Of a DNA stretch of 64,000 nucleotides, positions 53,364 through 62,582 are shown piece by piece; positions within the stretch are counted from its first letter, which is position 1; the number at the start of each line of letters is the position of its first letter. The DNA is from CAWAHD01 sp963781785 (GTDB lineage Bacteria > Planctomycetota > Planctomycetia > Isosphaerales > Isosphaeraceae). The notes under the pieces are model-generated. The model did not search any database and was not told where the DNA came from. It saw nothing but the letters and a program-made list of their open reading frames with translations. Location: the NCBI GenBank assembly GCA_963781785.1, contig CAWAHD010000002.1, positions 1,736,001 through 1,800,000 on the forward strand, written 5' to 3'. The translations under genes and the position numbers were made by a program.

Positions 53364-54527
53364 ATGAGAAGCGCTGTGATCATTGATGCGGTCCGCACCC
53401 CGGTGGGGCGGGCGTCCGCAGATAAGGGATATTTCCGAGACGTCCGTTCCGAAGAGCTGTCGGCCCATGCGATTCAGGCGCTCTTGAACCGGACAGGCAT
53501 CGACCCGAATCAGATCGAAGACGTCCGCTGGGGCTGCGTTCAGCAGCAAGGCGAGCAAGGATTCGACATCGCGCGGATCGCGGCGATGGTGGCCGGGCTG
53601 CCCCAGGAGACCGGCGGCGTGACGATCAATCGCAACTGCGGATCAAGCCTGCAGGCATTGAACGACGCGGCGATGAGCATTGCCGCCAGTTGCGAGGACG
53701 TGCAGATCGCCGGCGGCGTCGAGCACATGGACCATGTGCCGATGACCAAGGACTACAACCCGTGCCCGGCGCTCTTTCGCATGCACAGCGAGGCGATCAT
53801 GAACATGGGGCTGACCGCCGAGTATCTGGCGGCAAAGTACCGCATTCCGCGGAGCCGGCAGGACGAGTTTGCGATGCGCAGCCACCAACTGGCGGCCCGG
53901 GCAACCGATTCCGGGGAGATGGCCCGCGAGATCGTGCCGACGTGGGGGCGCGACGACTCCGGCAGCAAGGTCTTGCTGACCACCGACCAGTGCATCCGCC
54001 GCGATACGTCAATGGAAGCACTGGGGGCGTTGCCTCCGGCGTTCAATCCCGACGGCGGAACGGTGACCGCCGGCAACAGCTCGCCGATCAACGTCGGGGC
54101 GGCTGCCATCCTGGTGATGTCCGAGGAGAAAGCCCGTGAGCTGGGGCTCAAGCCGATGGCGCGAATCCGCGCCATGGCCGTCGCCGGGGTGAACCCCGAG
54201 GAGATGGGCATCGGTCCGGTGCCGGCCGTGGGCAAGGCGCTCAAACGCGCCGGCCTCAAGCTGGACCAGATCGATTGCATCGAGCTCAACGAGGCGTTCG
54301 CGGTGCAGGCGCTGTCTGTGCTCAAGCTGCTCTCGATCAGCGAGGAAAAGGTCAATACTCGCGGCGGGGCGATCGCGATCGGCCACCCTCTCGGCGCCAG
54401 CGGCGCCCGGATCGCCACAACCCTTCTGCACCGGATGCGCGACAAGGGCGCCAAGCTGGGGCTGGCAACGATGTGCATCGGACAGGGGCAGGGGGTGGCG
54501 ACTATCTTCGAATCGTGTGACAACTGA
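53364..54527 (+). CDS. fadA: Acetyl-CoA acyltransferase (thiolase)
   Basis: A 387-residue thiolase that cleaves 3-ketoacyl-CoA with CoA. Catalytic residues are complete: Cys92 in INRNCGSSLQALND, His341 in IAIGHPLGASGARIA and Cys371 in MCIGQGQGVA, plus the NEAF motif (ELNEAFAVQAL). GGVEHMDHVPM is the FadA-type loop. GGAGG precedes ATG 53364. Together with the upstream dehydrogenase and hydratase/dehydrogenase it completes one full beta-oxidation turn in a single operon. The following TIM-barrel gene begins at or within its stop region. Confidence 0.9.
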   Translation: MRSAVIIDAVRTPVGRASADKGYFRDVRSEELSAHAIQALLNRTGIDPNQIEDVRWGCVQQQGEQGFDIARIAAMVAGLPQETGGVTINRNCGSSLQALNDAAMSIAASCEDVQIAGGVEHMDHVPMTKDYNPCPALFRMHSEAIMNMGLTAEYLAAKYRIPRSRQDEFAMRSHQLAARATDSGEMAREIVPTWGRDDSGSKVLLTTDQCIRRDTSMEALGALPPAFNPDGGTVTAGNSSPINVGAAAILVMSEEKARELGLKPMARIRAMAVAGVNPEEMGIGPVPAVGKALKRAGLKLDQIDCIELNEAFAVQALSVLKLLSISEEKVNTRGGAIAIGHPLGASGARIATTLLHRMRDKGAKLGLATMCIGQGQGVATIFESCDN

Positions 54528-54543
54528 TCCGAGCACCCGCGCC

Positions 54544-55332
54544 ATGACGATCCGGCTTCCGCTGGCACTTCGAGTCGACCCTGATCGGTCCTCGCGCGAG
54601 CAGATTTACGCGGCGGCCCGGATGGGCGCCCGAGGCGTCGTGCTCGAAGCGAGCGGCGAGCTCGCGCCGCACCGCTTGAGCGCGACCGGCCGGCGCGACC
54701 TGCGCCATGTGCTTCGGACCGTCGAGCTGAGCCTGGCGGCGCTGGCGCTCCCCTTGCGAAGGCCGCTCTCCATCACCGACGGGCTCGATGACAGGGTGCG
54801 CCGGGCTGACGCCGTCTTCGAGATGGCCTATGAGCTTGGCACGAAAGTCGTGCTGGCTCGGCCCGGCGCCGTTCCCTCCGAGGACGAGGCTGACCGGTAC
54901 GTGATCTTCCAGAATGCTCTCACCGACCTGGGCGGTCGCGCCGAACGGCACGGCACGCGGCTGGCGCTCGAATCGGGGTTCGAGCCCGGTGAAAAGCTCC
55001 GGCTGTTTCTCGACGCGATCGCGTCGCCTGGGCTGGCGGCGAGCATCGACCCCGCACTCGGCTTGCAATCGGGCGTCGACCCGGTCCAGTGCGTGCGTGA
55101 GCTGGCCTCGTGGGTCGTGCACGCCTACGCCGGCAACGGCAGAGCAGGCGGGGGTGCGGCACCCAACCCGCGCGGCTTCGGATATCCTCCCGGCGCACTT
55201 GACTGGGAAGAGTATCTCGGTGCACTGGAAGAAATCGGCTACCGCGGCTTCTTGACGATCTGGCCGGGGCAAGGGAGCCCCGCCGCGACTCATTTTGCAG
55301 CGGTCGTCGCCCGGCTCCAAGCTCTTTCATGA
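54544..55332 (+). CDS. TIM-barrel sugar phosphate isomerase/epimerase-like protein
   Basis: A 262-residue protein of the xylose isomerase-like TIM-barrel superfamily. MTIRLPLALRVDPDRSSREQ, AARMGARGVVLEASGEL and ELGTKVVLARPGAV are the first strands; GTRLALESGFEPGEKLRLFL and GLAASIDPALGLQSG are in the usual metal-ligand positions (Glu, Asp), and ALDWEEYLGALEEIGYRGFL with TIWPGQGSP ends the barrel. The His normally seen in the IDxGH motif is replaced by Ala (IDPAL), so metal binding is uncertain. The frame extends to GTG 54517 inside the thiolase gene; ATG 54544 fits the family start better. Its position after thiolase is common in planctomycetes, with no explained link. Confidence 0.65.
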   Translation: MTIRLPLALRVDPDRSSREQIYAAARMGARGVVLEASGELAPHRLSATGRRDLRHVLRTVELSLAALALPLRRPLSITDGLDDRVRRADAVFEMAYELGTKVVLARPGAVPSEDEADRYVIFQNALTDLGGRAERHGTRLALESGFEPGEKLRLFLDAIASPGLAASIDPALGLQSGVDPVQCVRELASWVVHAYAGNGRAGGGAAPNPRGFGYPPGALDWEEYLGALEEIGYRGFLTIWPGQGSPAATHFAAVVARLQALS

Positions 55333-55349
55333 GGCACGCCGACCATCAA

Positions 55350-57648
55350 TCACGGCAGCGTTGAATAGATCACGATGTTGGCGGCGATCTTCACCGCACT
55401 CGAGTGAGTGTAGCCTTTACATTCGATGCCAGTGTGTCTTTCGAGTGCGCAGCCGATATCGTATTTCGAATAGATGATTGCCCAGTGGTCGTTGATCTTG
55501 ACCCCTTCGAGCTGGGGAAAATCGCGGGTGCCGCCGGCCGCCTGCGTGTAAACGACGTCGGAGAGATCGAATCCGACCTTGGTGCCGTAGAGCTCGTCGT
55601 CGCGGCGGATTGGTACAAGTGGGTGGTTGGGCAGCAGCTCGGCGATGAAGCGGCGAAACGCGGTGTCGAAGACCGTACTGCCGCAGGCCGCATCGGCAAA
55701 TAAAGTCCCGCCCCCCGGATCCAGATGGTGCCGCAGCGCGTCCAGGTCGTCCTTGTCAAACGAAATGGCGCCGCGGCCGTGAATGTACACGAGCGGGTAG
55801 TAGATCAAGTTTGGATCGCGCGGCAGCAGGTCTTTCTGGGTGATCACCACATTCAAGCTCAAGGGAGGCCGGCGCAGGGCTGCCATGAGATTGGGAATGG
55901 CCTGGGGGGCGACATTCCAGTCGCCTGCATGCTTGAGCTTGGCAATTCGCAAAGCGCCGCGCTTGGGCAAATCGGCTTTCAAGTTGAGCAAGTCGCTGAC
56001 TGCCAGCTTGTCAGCCGGCATTTCACGGCCGGTGGCATAGTCGATCACGTTTTGACCCACGCGCACGGCTTTGACGACCGCGGGGTTGGCCACGGTGTGC
56101 TCGATTTGATTCCAGTAGCACGAGAGGTCTCGCGGCGAATAGATGACGATCGTCCGGCAGCCGTGCTCGATGCCCCAGAGCGGGTGAATCTCCGGGGAAA
56201 GCAAGTGCCTGGCCCGCCAGACAGGATGATCGGATGGGAGCAGTCGAAGCTGGTATCCATCCTCGGGAAACAACTCTTTGATCAAGCGCCTGAAGCCGCG
56301 GTCGAAATCGTTGTTGCTGCAACATGCCTCGGCGAAGATGAATCCTCCCTGATCGACGTAGTCGCGCAGGTTTCGCCGGGCCGCCGCGGTAAACTCGGGC
56401 GCTTCATGGCCGTTGAAAAAGACGATCGGCGCCTGGAGCATTTCCTGGGCAGTCGCGGTTCGCGGATCGACAACCTGCCACGCGAGCAGGTTTTTCCAGT
56501 CCTGAGAAATGATGCTGACCATGTTCCGAACATCATCCGCGTCGTTGTTCCAGTCCGGTTGTGGGCCGTGGACGAGCTTGTTGATCAAGACCGGTGCACG
56601 GCCCTTGGCCAGAAAGAGGAGGGCGAAGCTCGTCGCCACAAGCTCGTTTTCTTGATTGCCGCCGCGCCAGAATCCGGAGAGTTTGTCCTGATCAGCGACG
56701 ATCCTCTCGGCCCCGAGCCGATACCAGTCATTCTTGCCGAAGAACCGCACCCCCGCGAGCCGCCCGGCTCGCTCCAGTCCGTACAGGAAATAGTACCTCC
56801 ACTGCTGGCCCCCGCCGAAGTTCTGGTTCACGTCAAAGTGGTCGCCCAGCCAGTCCAGCCCGCGCAACAAGGGGACGTTGAATCCCCCCTTGCCGCATTC
56901 GTGGATCGCCTCGCCTTGGAGGTACTCGAGTCCCCGATACGGCCTCGAGCCGGTGAGGATCAGGCTCGATATCCCCGCGCAGGTCATGCTGCCGGTTGAT
57001 TGCCGTTCCCTGGGCTTGTAGGCCCAGCCGCCGTCGCGATTCTGGGACATTTCAAAATGAGTGCGGCGAAAGCGCGAGGACCTGGGGACTGACGCTCACG
57101 CCTGCCTCGCTGGCCGCGTTCAATCCCAGGAGAGCGTACTGAGTGTTCGAATTATCGCCGGCAGTGATCTGCTGGTTGAGATAATTCCAGGAGCCGGGCC
57201 ACGGCACGCGGTCACCGGGCTTGAGCTGGCCGCGCTCGAGGAAGTCAACATTCGCAACGATGTGCGGTCGACTGCCGATCGGGTCGGCGGCTGAGAAGAC
57301 CATGGTCTGAAGCGCGACCGCGTAAGTACTGTTGAGCTGCTCGGGCCGGAACTGCCTCAGGTACTCGAGGGCGTGCTGGATCACTGGGTTGGCGGGCTTC
57401 TCACCCGCGGTCAAAAGCGCCAGTGTGACCAGGCTGGTCGTCCCCGTCCGGGCCTGGAGATCCGCCTCAGGCCAAGATCCGTCGACCTTCTGCCGATCCT
57501 TGAGGAAGCGGACCCCCGCCCGGATCGCGTGTTCGACTTCTTCGCTCGTCACACCGCCATGGGCCGCTCTCTCACCCCAGAACGGTGCGCCGAAGCTCGC
57601 CAACGCGGTGAACCCGACCCAACAGAATGCCTTCAGAGAGCGGAGCAT
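55350..57648 (-). pseudogene. DUF4159 protein with prenyltransferase-type repeats, one frameshift
   Basis: An exported planctomycete protein of about 765 residues when repaired. The first frame (57648-57052) starts with a signal peptide (MLRSLKAFCWVGFTALASFG) and alpha-toroid repeats of squalene-cyclase type (FLKDRQKVDGSWPEADLQA). Near 57066-57072 one extra C shifts the frame (ALSPHSF* instead of ALSRTHFEMSQNRDGGW); the second frame, callable from ATG 57050, continues with NRDGGWAYKPRERQSTG and two DUF4159 domains: GGFIFAEACCSNNDFDRGFR and GGGTLFADAACGSTVFDTAF, each followed by RRLI/RRFI and an HP loop. DUF4159 resembles a glutamine-amidotransferase-like fold; function unknown. It is convergent with the TIM-barrel gene, with only 17 bases between. 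Confidence 0.75.
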
Positions 57649-57836
57649 GGTCGAGCCCTCAATCCACCCAAACGAAGGCGTAGGGTTTCACCCATCCCCG
57701 GAGGTGACGGGTATTGACGCACCTCCTTTCAATTCTCTCATTCACCCTGGACCGCCGACAAGCCCGAGAGCCCAGTGCCCTGCCGGTTCCGCCCGGTGTG
57801 GCGGCGCGACTCGGCGCGGATTCTCCAGCCGGCCTA

Positions 57837-59240
57837 TCAGAATCGATCCGGATGATAGGTTTGCAGAACGAGATCGTGGACCCGCGTCATGGGGATCAAA
57901 TCTGTCTCCACGGGGGGAGGACCGTCTCCGATCAAGATTGGCTTGTCCTCATATCGAGCCGCGGGGATCCCGTGGCTGCCTCGCACCAGCGTGGGGTCGA
58001 GCGGCACCACATCGAAGAGGGTCCGGAACCCCAGCTTCTTGCACGCGAGCCGCCACATTGCCCGGCCCTGAGGCCAGAGAAGCTTAGGGTCGAAAAAGAG
58101 CTCGCACGGGTCGTAGCCGGGCTTGCGGTGAATGTCGACGGTCCGCGCGAAATCAGGGGCCAGGCGATCGTCGAGCCAGTAAGGATAAGCAAACCACGAG
58201 TCAGGTCCAGACATCACCACCATCTCGCCGGCACGGGGGTGGTCAAGCCCGACCTCGCCCCGATCCGCGCCGGTCAAGATGCTCGACACGCCTGGGATTG
58301 CTTCAATCAGCTCTCCGGCAAGCCGGCACACCTGGTCTTCGCGTCGGTCAAGATAGACGTGTGCCACCTGGTGATCGCACACCGCGAACGCGCGGCTGCC
58401 GAATGTATCGAGCATCTCCCCGAACGGCCCGGGTCGGACCTTGAGGAGCCCTGCTTCCCGCAGAGCGCGATTCACGAGAATCGGCCGGGTGACGTCGACA
58501 TGCCCGTACTCGGCTACGACCCACACGCGAGCCCCGCAGGCGTGGGCGGCATCGAGGATTGCCGCGCAGGCAAGGTCGAGCTCGGCGACCAGTTGCGCTA
58601 TGTCGCAGCCCGATGGACCCCAGCGCTGGGGATCGTAATCGAGGTGCGGCAGGTAGACCAGGGTCAGATCAGGCCGCCCGGTCCGCACGATCTCGGCAGC
58701 GCAGCGGGCGATCCACTCGGTGCATGGCAACCCTGCTCTCGGCCCCCAGAACGTGTGGAACGGGAACGGGCCCAGCACCCGTTCGAGCGATTCGCAAAGC
58801 CCGTCGGGGGTGCCGGTGATTCCGAAAACCTTGTTACCGTCAGCGCCATAGTGGGGTTTCGGCGTCACGGTGATCTCGGCGTCCGCCCCCTGGTTGAACC
58901 ACCAGAACAGCTTGGCTGCCCGGAAAGGCAAGCCACGCCGCCGTGCCATCTGTCGTGCCGTCACGTAGATCGGCTCCGCCTGGAGCAGCGCACTTGACTG
59001 TTGCCAGAACCTCACCTCGCCCGTGTCGCGAAACAGCCAACCGTTGCCGACGATGCCGTGCTCTTGTGGAAGCTTGCCGGTCAAGATGGAGGCTTGGGCG
59101 GTGGTGGTGACGGCCGGGACGACTTCCTCGAGCGATCGAACCCAGCCAGCACGCGACAGCCGCGATAGCCGTGGGGCGAAGGCCAGCAGCTTGCGAGTCA
59201 GTCCGACCGCGTTGATCAGGATGAGCGGTTGCAATTCCAT
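57837..59240 (-). CDS. Alkaline-phosphatase superfamily phosphodiesterase (nucleotide pyrophosphatase-like)
   Basis: A 467-residue enzyme of the type I phosphodiesterase/nucleotide pyrophosphatase group. It opens PLILINAVGLTRKLL, where this subfamily has Asn in place of the first metal Asp, and the nucleophile region VVPAVTTTAQASILTGKLPQ with EHGIVGNGWLFRD is typical. VYLPHLDYDPQRWG and VVAEYGHVDVTRP give the second-metal His and Asp, and DIHRKPGYDP the last ligand. There is no signal peptide. Substrates in the family are phosphodiesters or phosphonates; close relatives sit in the eboABCDEF-type transport clusters, but no other ebo gene is seen here. Head-to-head with the DUF309 gene (90-base gap). 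Confidence 0.75.
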   Translation of the reverse strand: MELQPLILINAVGLTRKLLAFAPRLSRLSRAGWVRSLEEVVPAVTTTAQASILTGKLPQEHGIVGNGWLFRDTGEVRFWQQSSALLQAEPIYVTARQMARRRGLPFRAAKLFWWFNQGADAEITVTPKPHYGADGNKVFGITGTPDGLCESLERVLGPFPFHTFWGPRAGLPCTEWIARCAAEIVRTGRPDLTLVYLPHLDYDPQRWGPSGCDIAQLVAELDLACAAILDAAHACGARVWVVAEYGHVDVTRPILVNRALREAGLLKVRPGPFGEMLDTFGSRAFAVCDHQVAHVYLDRREDQVCRLAGELIEAIPGVSSILTGADRGEVGLDHPRAGEMVVMSGPDSWFAYPYWLDDRLAPDFARTVDIHRKPGYDPCELFFDPKLLWPQGRAMWRLACKKLGFRTLFDVVPLDPTLVRGSHGIPAARYEDKPILIGDGPPPVETDLIPMTRVHDLVLQTYHPDRF

Positions 59241-59329
59241 CCGCGGAAACGTCTCATTGAGGAAAGTGCGGCGCAGTCAGGGTTGGCGATCCGGACCGAC
59301 CGATGACCAGAGAATGATCGGCGAAAACG

Positions 59330-59887
59330 ATGAATGGCGAATTCAAGAAGAACGGCCGGGATCCTGGCGAGCCTCTTCCTCCCTACACCTACGTACCCGG
59401 CGGCCCATGGCCGCATCCCTTGAGCTCGCCCCATGGGCACTCATTCGGGCATCGTGCCCCGGTGCCCGAGTCGGCCACTGCCGGTTCGCGGTCTCCTTCG
59501 TTTCTCCGCGGGGTCGAGCTGTTCAACGCGGGATATTATTGGGAAGCGCACGAGGCGTGGGAAGGGCTCTGGCATGCGTACGGGCGCCGCGGAACGGCGG
59601 CCGACGTGGTCAAGGCCCTGATCAAGCTGGCAGCGGCCGGGGTCAAGGTGCGCGAAGGGCGCCAGCCGGGGGTCCGCACCCATTCCCGCCGCGCCGCCGA
59701 ACTGTTTGCCAGGGCGGCGGCTCACGGCGGACGGAGTGAACTGGGCCTCGATCTCGAGCTGTGGGCCAACCGCGCCGCCGAGATTGCGGAGAACCCCCCG
59801 CGCGATCCGGGCCCTGCCGGTGCGGCCGTGCTCCAGGTGTTTCCATTCCGGATCGAGACCGACCCGCCGGACGGCTCCGGCCAATGA
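59330..59887 (+). CDS. DUF309 family protein
   Basis: A 185-residue protein of the DUF309 helical family. PLPPYTYVPGGPWPHPLSSP, GHSFGHRAP and the core GVELFNAGYYWEAHEAWEGL with WHAYGRRGTAADVVKALIKL and AAAGVKVREGRQPGVRTHSR give the ELFn.g.yweaHe.wE.lW signature, in which His and Glu may bind metal. The family is widespread in bacteria and cyanobacteria and functionally unassigned. ATG 59330 is the first in-frame start. It ends 18 bases from the convergent ccsA stop. Confidence 0.8.
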   Translation: MNGEFKKNGRDPGEPLPPYTYVPGGPWPHPLSSPHGHSFGHRAPVPESATAGSRSPSFLRGVELFNAGYYWEAHEAWEGLWHAYGRRGTAADVVKALIKLAAAGVKVREGRQPGVRTHSRRAAELFARAAAHGGRSELGLDLELWANRAAEIAENPPRDPGPAGAAVLQVFPFRIETDPPDGSGQ

Positions 59888-59904
59888 GGACCGCCGGCAG
59901 ACGA

Positions 59905-62517
59905 TCACGAGTGGTGCTGACCGAGGAACCGGCGCCAGCCGGCGGCGAATGGGAACGACAGCACGCCGGCGATGATCACGCTCATGGCCCCCTGCGAGCC
60001 TCCCTCGGTGAAGCCGTAGCTGTGCAGCCCCACGCCCAGGACGAAGTTCACTCCATACCAGGCCATGATGACCGACAGGAAACAGACGACCGATGCAGCC
60101 ACCAGGCCGAACGTGCCGATCCAGCCGGCAAAACGGCCATGAAGCGGGACCAGATAGATGAGGAGCGTGGCCAAGGCCCAGACCTCCTTGGGGTCCCAGC
60201 CCCAGAATCGGCCCCACGAAACGTCGGCCCAGAAGCCTCCCAGCATCGTGCCGACGGCGATCAAGAGCACGCCGACCTGCAACGTCCGGTAGATGAAGTT
60301 GGAGAGCGCCTTGACGATGGAGATCGTCTGCTGCATCGCCCGGCCCCGCGCGTCGAGGTTGACCCCCTGGGGATTCCTCTGCGTTTCGGGCTCGTCTTCT
60401 CTGTGACGGAACGACGCTCGATCGAGCAGCTCGCCTCCCATCGCCAGGATGCCCGTCAAGGAAAGCCAGATTCCTGTGAGGCCCATGCCGGCAAGGCCAC
60501 GGAACAGCAGGTCGCCGCCCAGGAGCGGCTGCGAGTAAGACCCGCTCGCGGCGTCGCCGAGCGACCACCGCGGCCCGAAGAATCCATAAGACGCCAGCAC
60601 GCCGCCACCGCCCACGACACAGAGCAAAAGCCCCGGGATCAAGGGTAGCGCCAACTCGTACAACCGCGGCGAGCGGCGGTAGGTGGCCGTCAGGTAATAG
60701 ATGCACGCGATCAGACCGAGCATCCAGGCCAGACCGAACGCCGCGTAGCTCGAGACTTCGGTCAGGACGTGGATCGTCAGCCAGTAATTGCTGCGCAGCA
60801 CCGGTTGCAGGGCCTTGATGCTCGGGTCGAGGAGGGGAACGTGCGCCGCCGTGATCGTCCCCAGAAGCGCAACCGCCGTGCCGGCCATTGCGAAGTAGAC
60901 CCGGCGATAGATCATCTCAAAGAGGAACGAGAGAACCGCGGCGACCAGCGCGACCCAGATGACTGTCTCGTACATGTTGGTGACGGGAGCCCATCCCGTG
61001 ATCGCCACCCGGAGATAAAACCCATAGACCTCCAGTCCGATACCGGCGGCAAGAGCACCCAGCCCGAGACCGTACAATGTCTTGGCAGAGAGCGACGTCG
61101 GCGTGGGCTTGCCCCCGACCGCGACGAAGACCAGGCTGACGACCAAAAGCGCCAGGGCGGCAGCGTATGCAATCGGAGCCCGCCAGAACGGTGCCATCGC
61201 ATTGAAGTGGGTCTCGCGCTCAATCATCGCGGTGGTAGGGTAGATGCTCGGGTTCACCGCTTCGCCCAGCTCGCGAGACGCGGCCAGGAGCTGCGCCCCC
61301 ACAGCCTCCGACACCTGGCCCGGCGAGCTGGTTTCGGCTTGCTCCAAAGCATGATATGCGTCCAGGAACGACCGCGTCGGGCCTTCGGGGTACCCGGCCT
61401 TGATCAGATCGTCGGGGTTCGCCTTCAACATGACCTTGAGGGGTACCCACGCGGAGTTGTCGCGCAGCCAGTCGATGTAGCGCTCGTCGAACTCCGCATT
61501 CTCGGTGGGGACGTGACGATCCTCGCGTGGGATGTTCGTCCAGTAAGTGGAGATGGCCTTGAGCTCGTCGAGCTTGAAGAAGGGCATGTCGTCGGTGCCC
61601 TTGGAGCGTGCCTCCTTGATCGACAGTGCGCTGTCGGCCAGATACTTGCTGTTAGCCGGGCGGGGCATGATGAGAACGACACCCGAGTTCTGGGGCCGCT
61701 CGCCGCTATAGGCCTTGTAGGTGAAGAGACGCATCGCGGCCTCGACGGCGCGCCTCTCGACGGTCGTCAGGCGGGCGGCCGACTTGGGATTGAGATCGAA
61801 TTGACGCTGCTGGTCCTGGAGCTTCGCGGCCCAGTCGATGAAGGACACCACTTCGCCGTTGACGGCGATCCGGGCCTCCTCAAGTTCGCGAGGCGTCATC
61901 CGCTTGTGCTCTTCGCTCAGCTTGGCGGCTAGCTCGGCGATGGTCCGCCGGTCGTCGATCGGCAGCTTGGAGTCGTGGGCGAACTTCGCGAGCTGGGCCG
62001 ATGTGACGTCTTTCAACTCGGCGAGTTCCTGGAGCGCGGCTTTCTCATCGCCGGCGGTCGTCGACTTGTCGGCGATCGCCTTGAGCCGGGTGGTGACCGT
62101 TTGGGCCACGATCTCCCGGCGCAGGGGAAGGTAATCGACCAGAATGAACGGCTGGTCGTCCCAGAAGCCGGGATCGATCGACCATCCGATGAAGGCGCCG
62201 ACGTGCCCCCAATTTTCGACGGGCCACTCCGTGTTGACCTTCGCTTGCCAGGAGGCGGGGTCGATGATCTTCTCCACCTCCTCTCGCGGGTCAGCCAGCT
62301 TGATTGTCTCGAGGCCGTAGACTTGCTTCACCTCCTCGCGGGCCACCGTGTCCAGCGGCTTGACCCGCCCCTCGTGCATCACGGCCACTTTCCCGATCAG
62401 CTCGTAAGCCGGCCCGGTCCCCTCCGATTTGGTTTTCTCTCCCGCGTGCGCGCCCAGGCTGACAGCAACCGTCCCGCCCAGGATCAGACCGCCAAAAAGC
62501 TTGCTGATTCGTCTCAT
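59905..62517 (-). CDS. ccsA: System II cytochrome c assembly protein CcsA/ResC with large N-terminal domain
   Basis: An 870-residue integral membrane haem lyase component. The N-terminal 420 residues, after a signal-like helix (LFGGLILGGTVAVSLGAHAG), form a soluble domain of unknown role, ending near an amphipathic region with NPSIYPTTAMIERETHFNAM. The C-terminal 450 residues contain eight or more membrane helices and the haem-binding tryptophan-rich loop GGFWADVSWGRFWGWDPKEV, plus conserved His at TIHVLTEVSSYAAFG and LVPLHGRFAGW. Partner: the ResB protein just upstream (66-base gap, same strand). ATG 62517 has AGGAG at 62525-62530; a GTG at 62538 is less likely. This long form is usual in Planctomycetes and in some Bacteroidetes-like fusions. 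Confidence 0.85.
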   Translation of the reverse strand: MRRISKLFGGLILGGTVAVSLGAHAGEKTKSEGTGPAYELIGKVAVMHEGRVKPLDTVAREEVKQVYGLETIKLADPREEVEKIIDPASWQAKVNTEWPVENWGHVGAFIGWSIDPGFWDDQPFILVDYLPLRREIVAQTVTTRLKAIADKSTTAGDEKAALQELAELKDVTSAQLAKFAHDSKLPIDDRRTIAELAAKLSEEHKRMTPRELEEARIAVNGEVVSFIDWAAKLQDQQRQFDLNPKSAARLTTVERRAVEAAMRLFTYKAYSGERPQNSGVVLIMPRPANSKYLADSALSIKEARSKGTDDMPFFKLDELKAISTYWTNIPREDRHVPTENAEFDERYIDWLRDNSAWVPLKVMLKANPDDLIKAGYPEGPTRSFLDAYHALEQAETSSPGQVSEAVGAQLLAASRELGEAVNPSIYPTTAMIERETHFNAMAPFWRAPIAYAAALALLVVSLVFVAVGGKPTPTSLSAKTLYGLGLGALAAGIGLEVYGFYLRVAITGWAPVTNMYETVIWVALVAAVLSFLFEMIYRRVYFAMAGTAVALLGTITAAHVPLLDPSIKALQPVLRSNYWLTIHVLTEVSSYAAFGLAWMLGLIACIYYLTATYRRSPRLYELALPLIPGLLLCVVGGGGVLASYGFFGPRWSLGDAASGSYSQPLLGGDLLFRGLAGMGLTGIWLSLTGILAMGGELLDRASFRHREDEPETQRNPQGVNLDARGRAMQQTISIVKALSNFIYRTLQVGVLLIAVGTMLGGFWADVSWGRFWGWDPKEVWALATLLIYLVPLHGRFAGWIGTFGLVAASVVCFLSVIMAWYGVNFVLGVGLHSYGFTEGGSQGAMSVIIAGVLSFPFAAGWRRFLGQHHS

Positions 62518-62582
62518 TTTCGGGCTCCTACGGCTCACTCAGCCAGAAACAAAAAGGACGCATTCGTCGCGCGCGATCCCGG

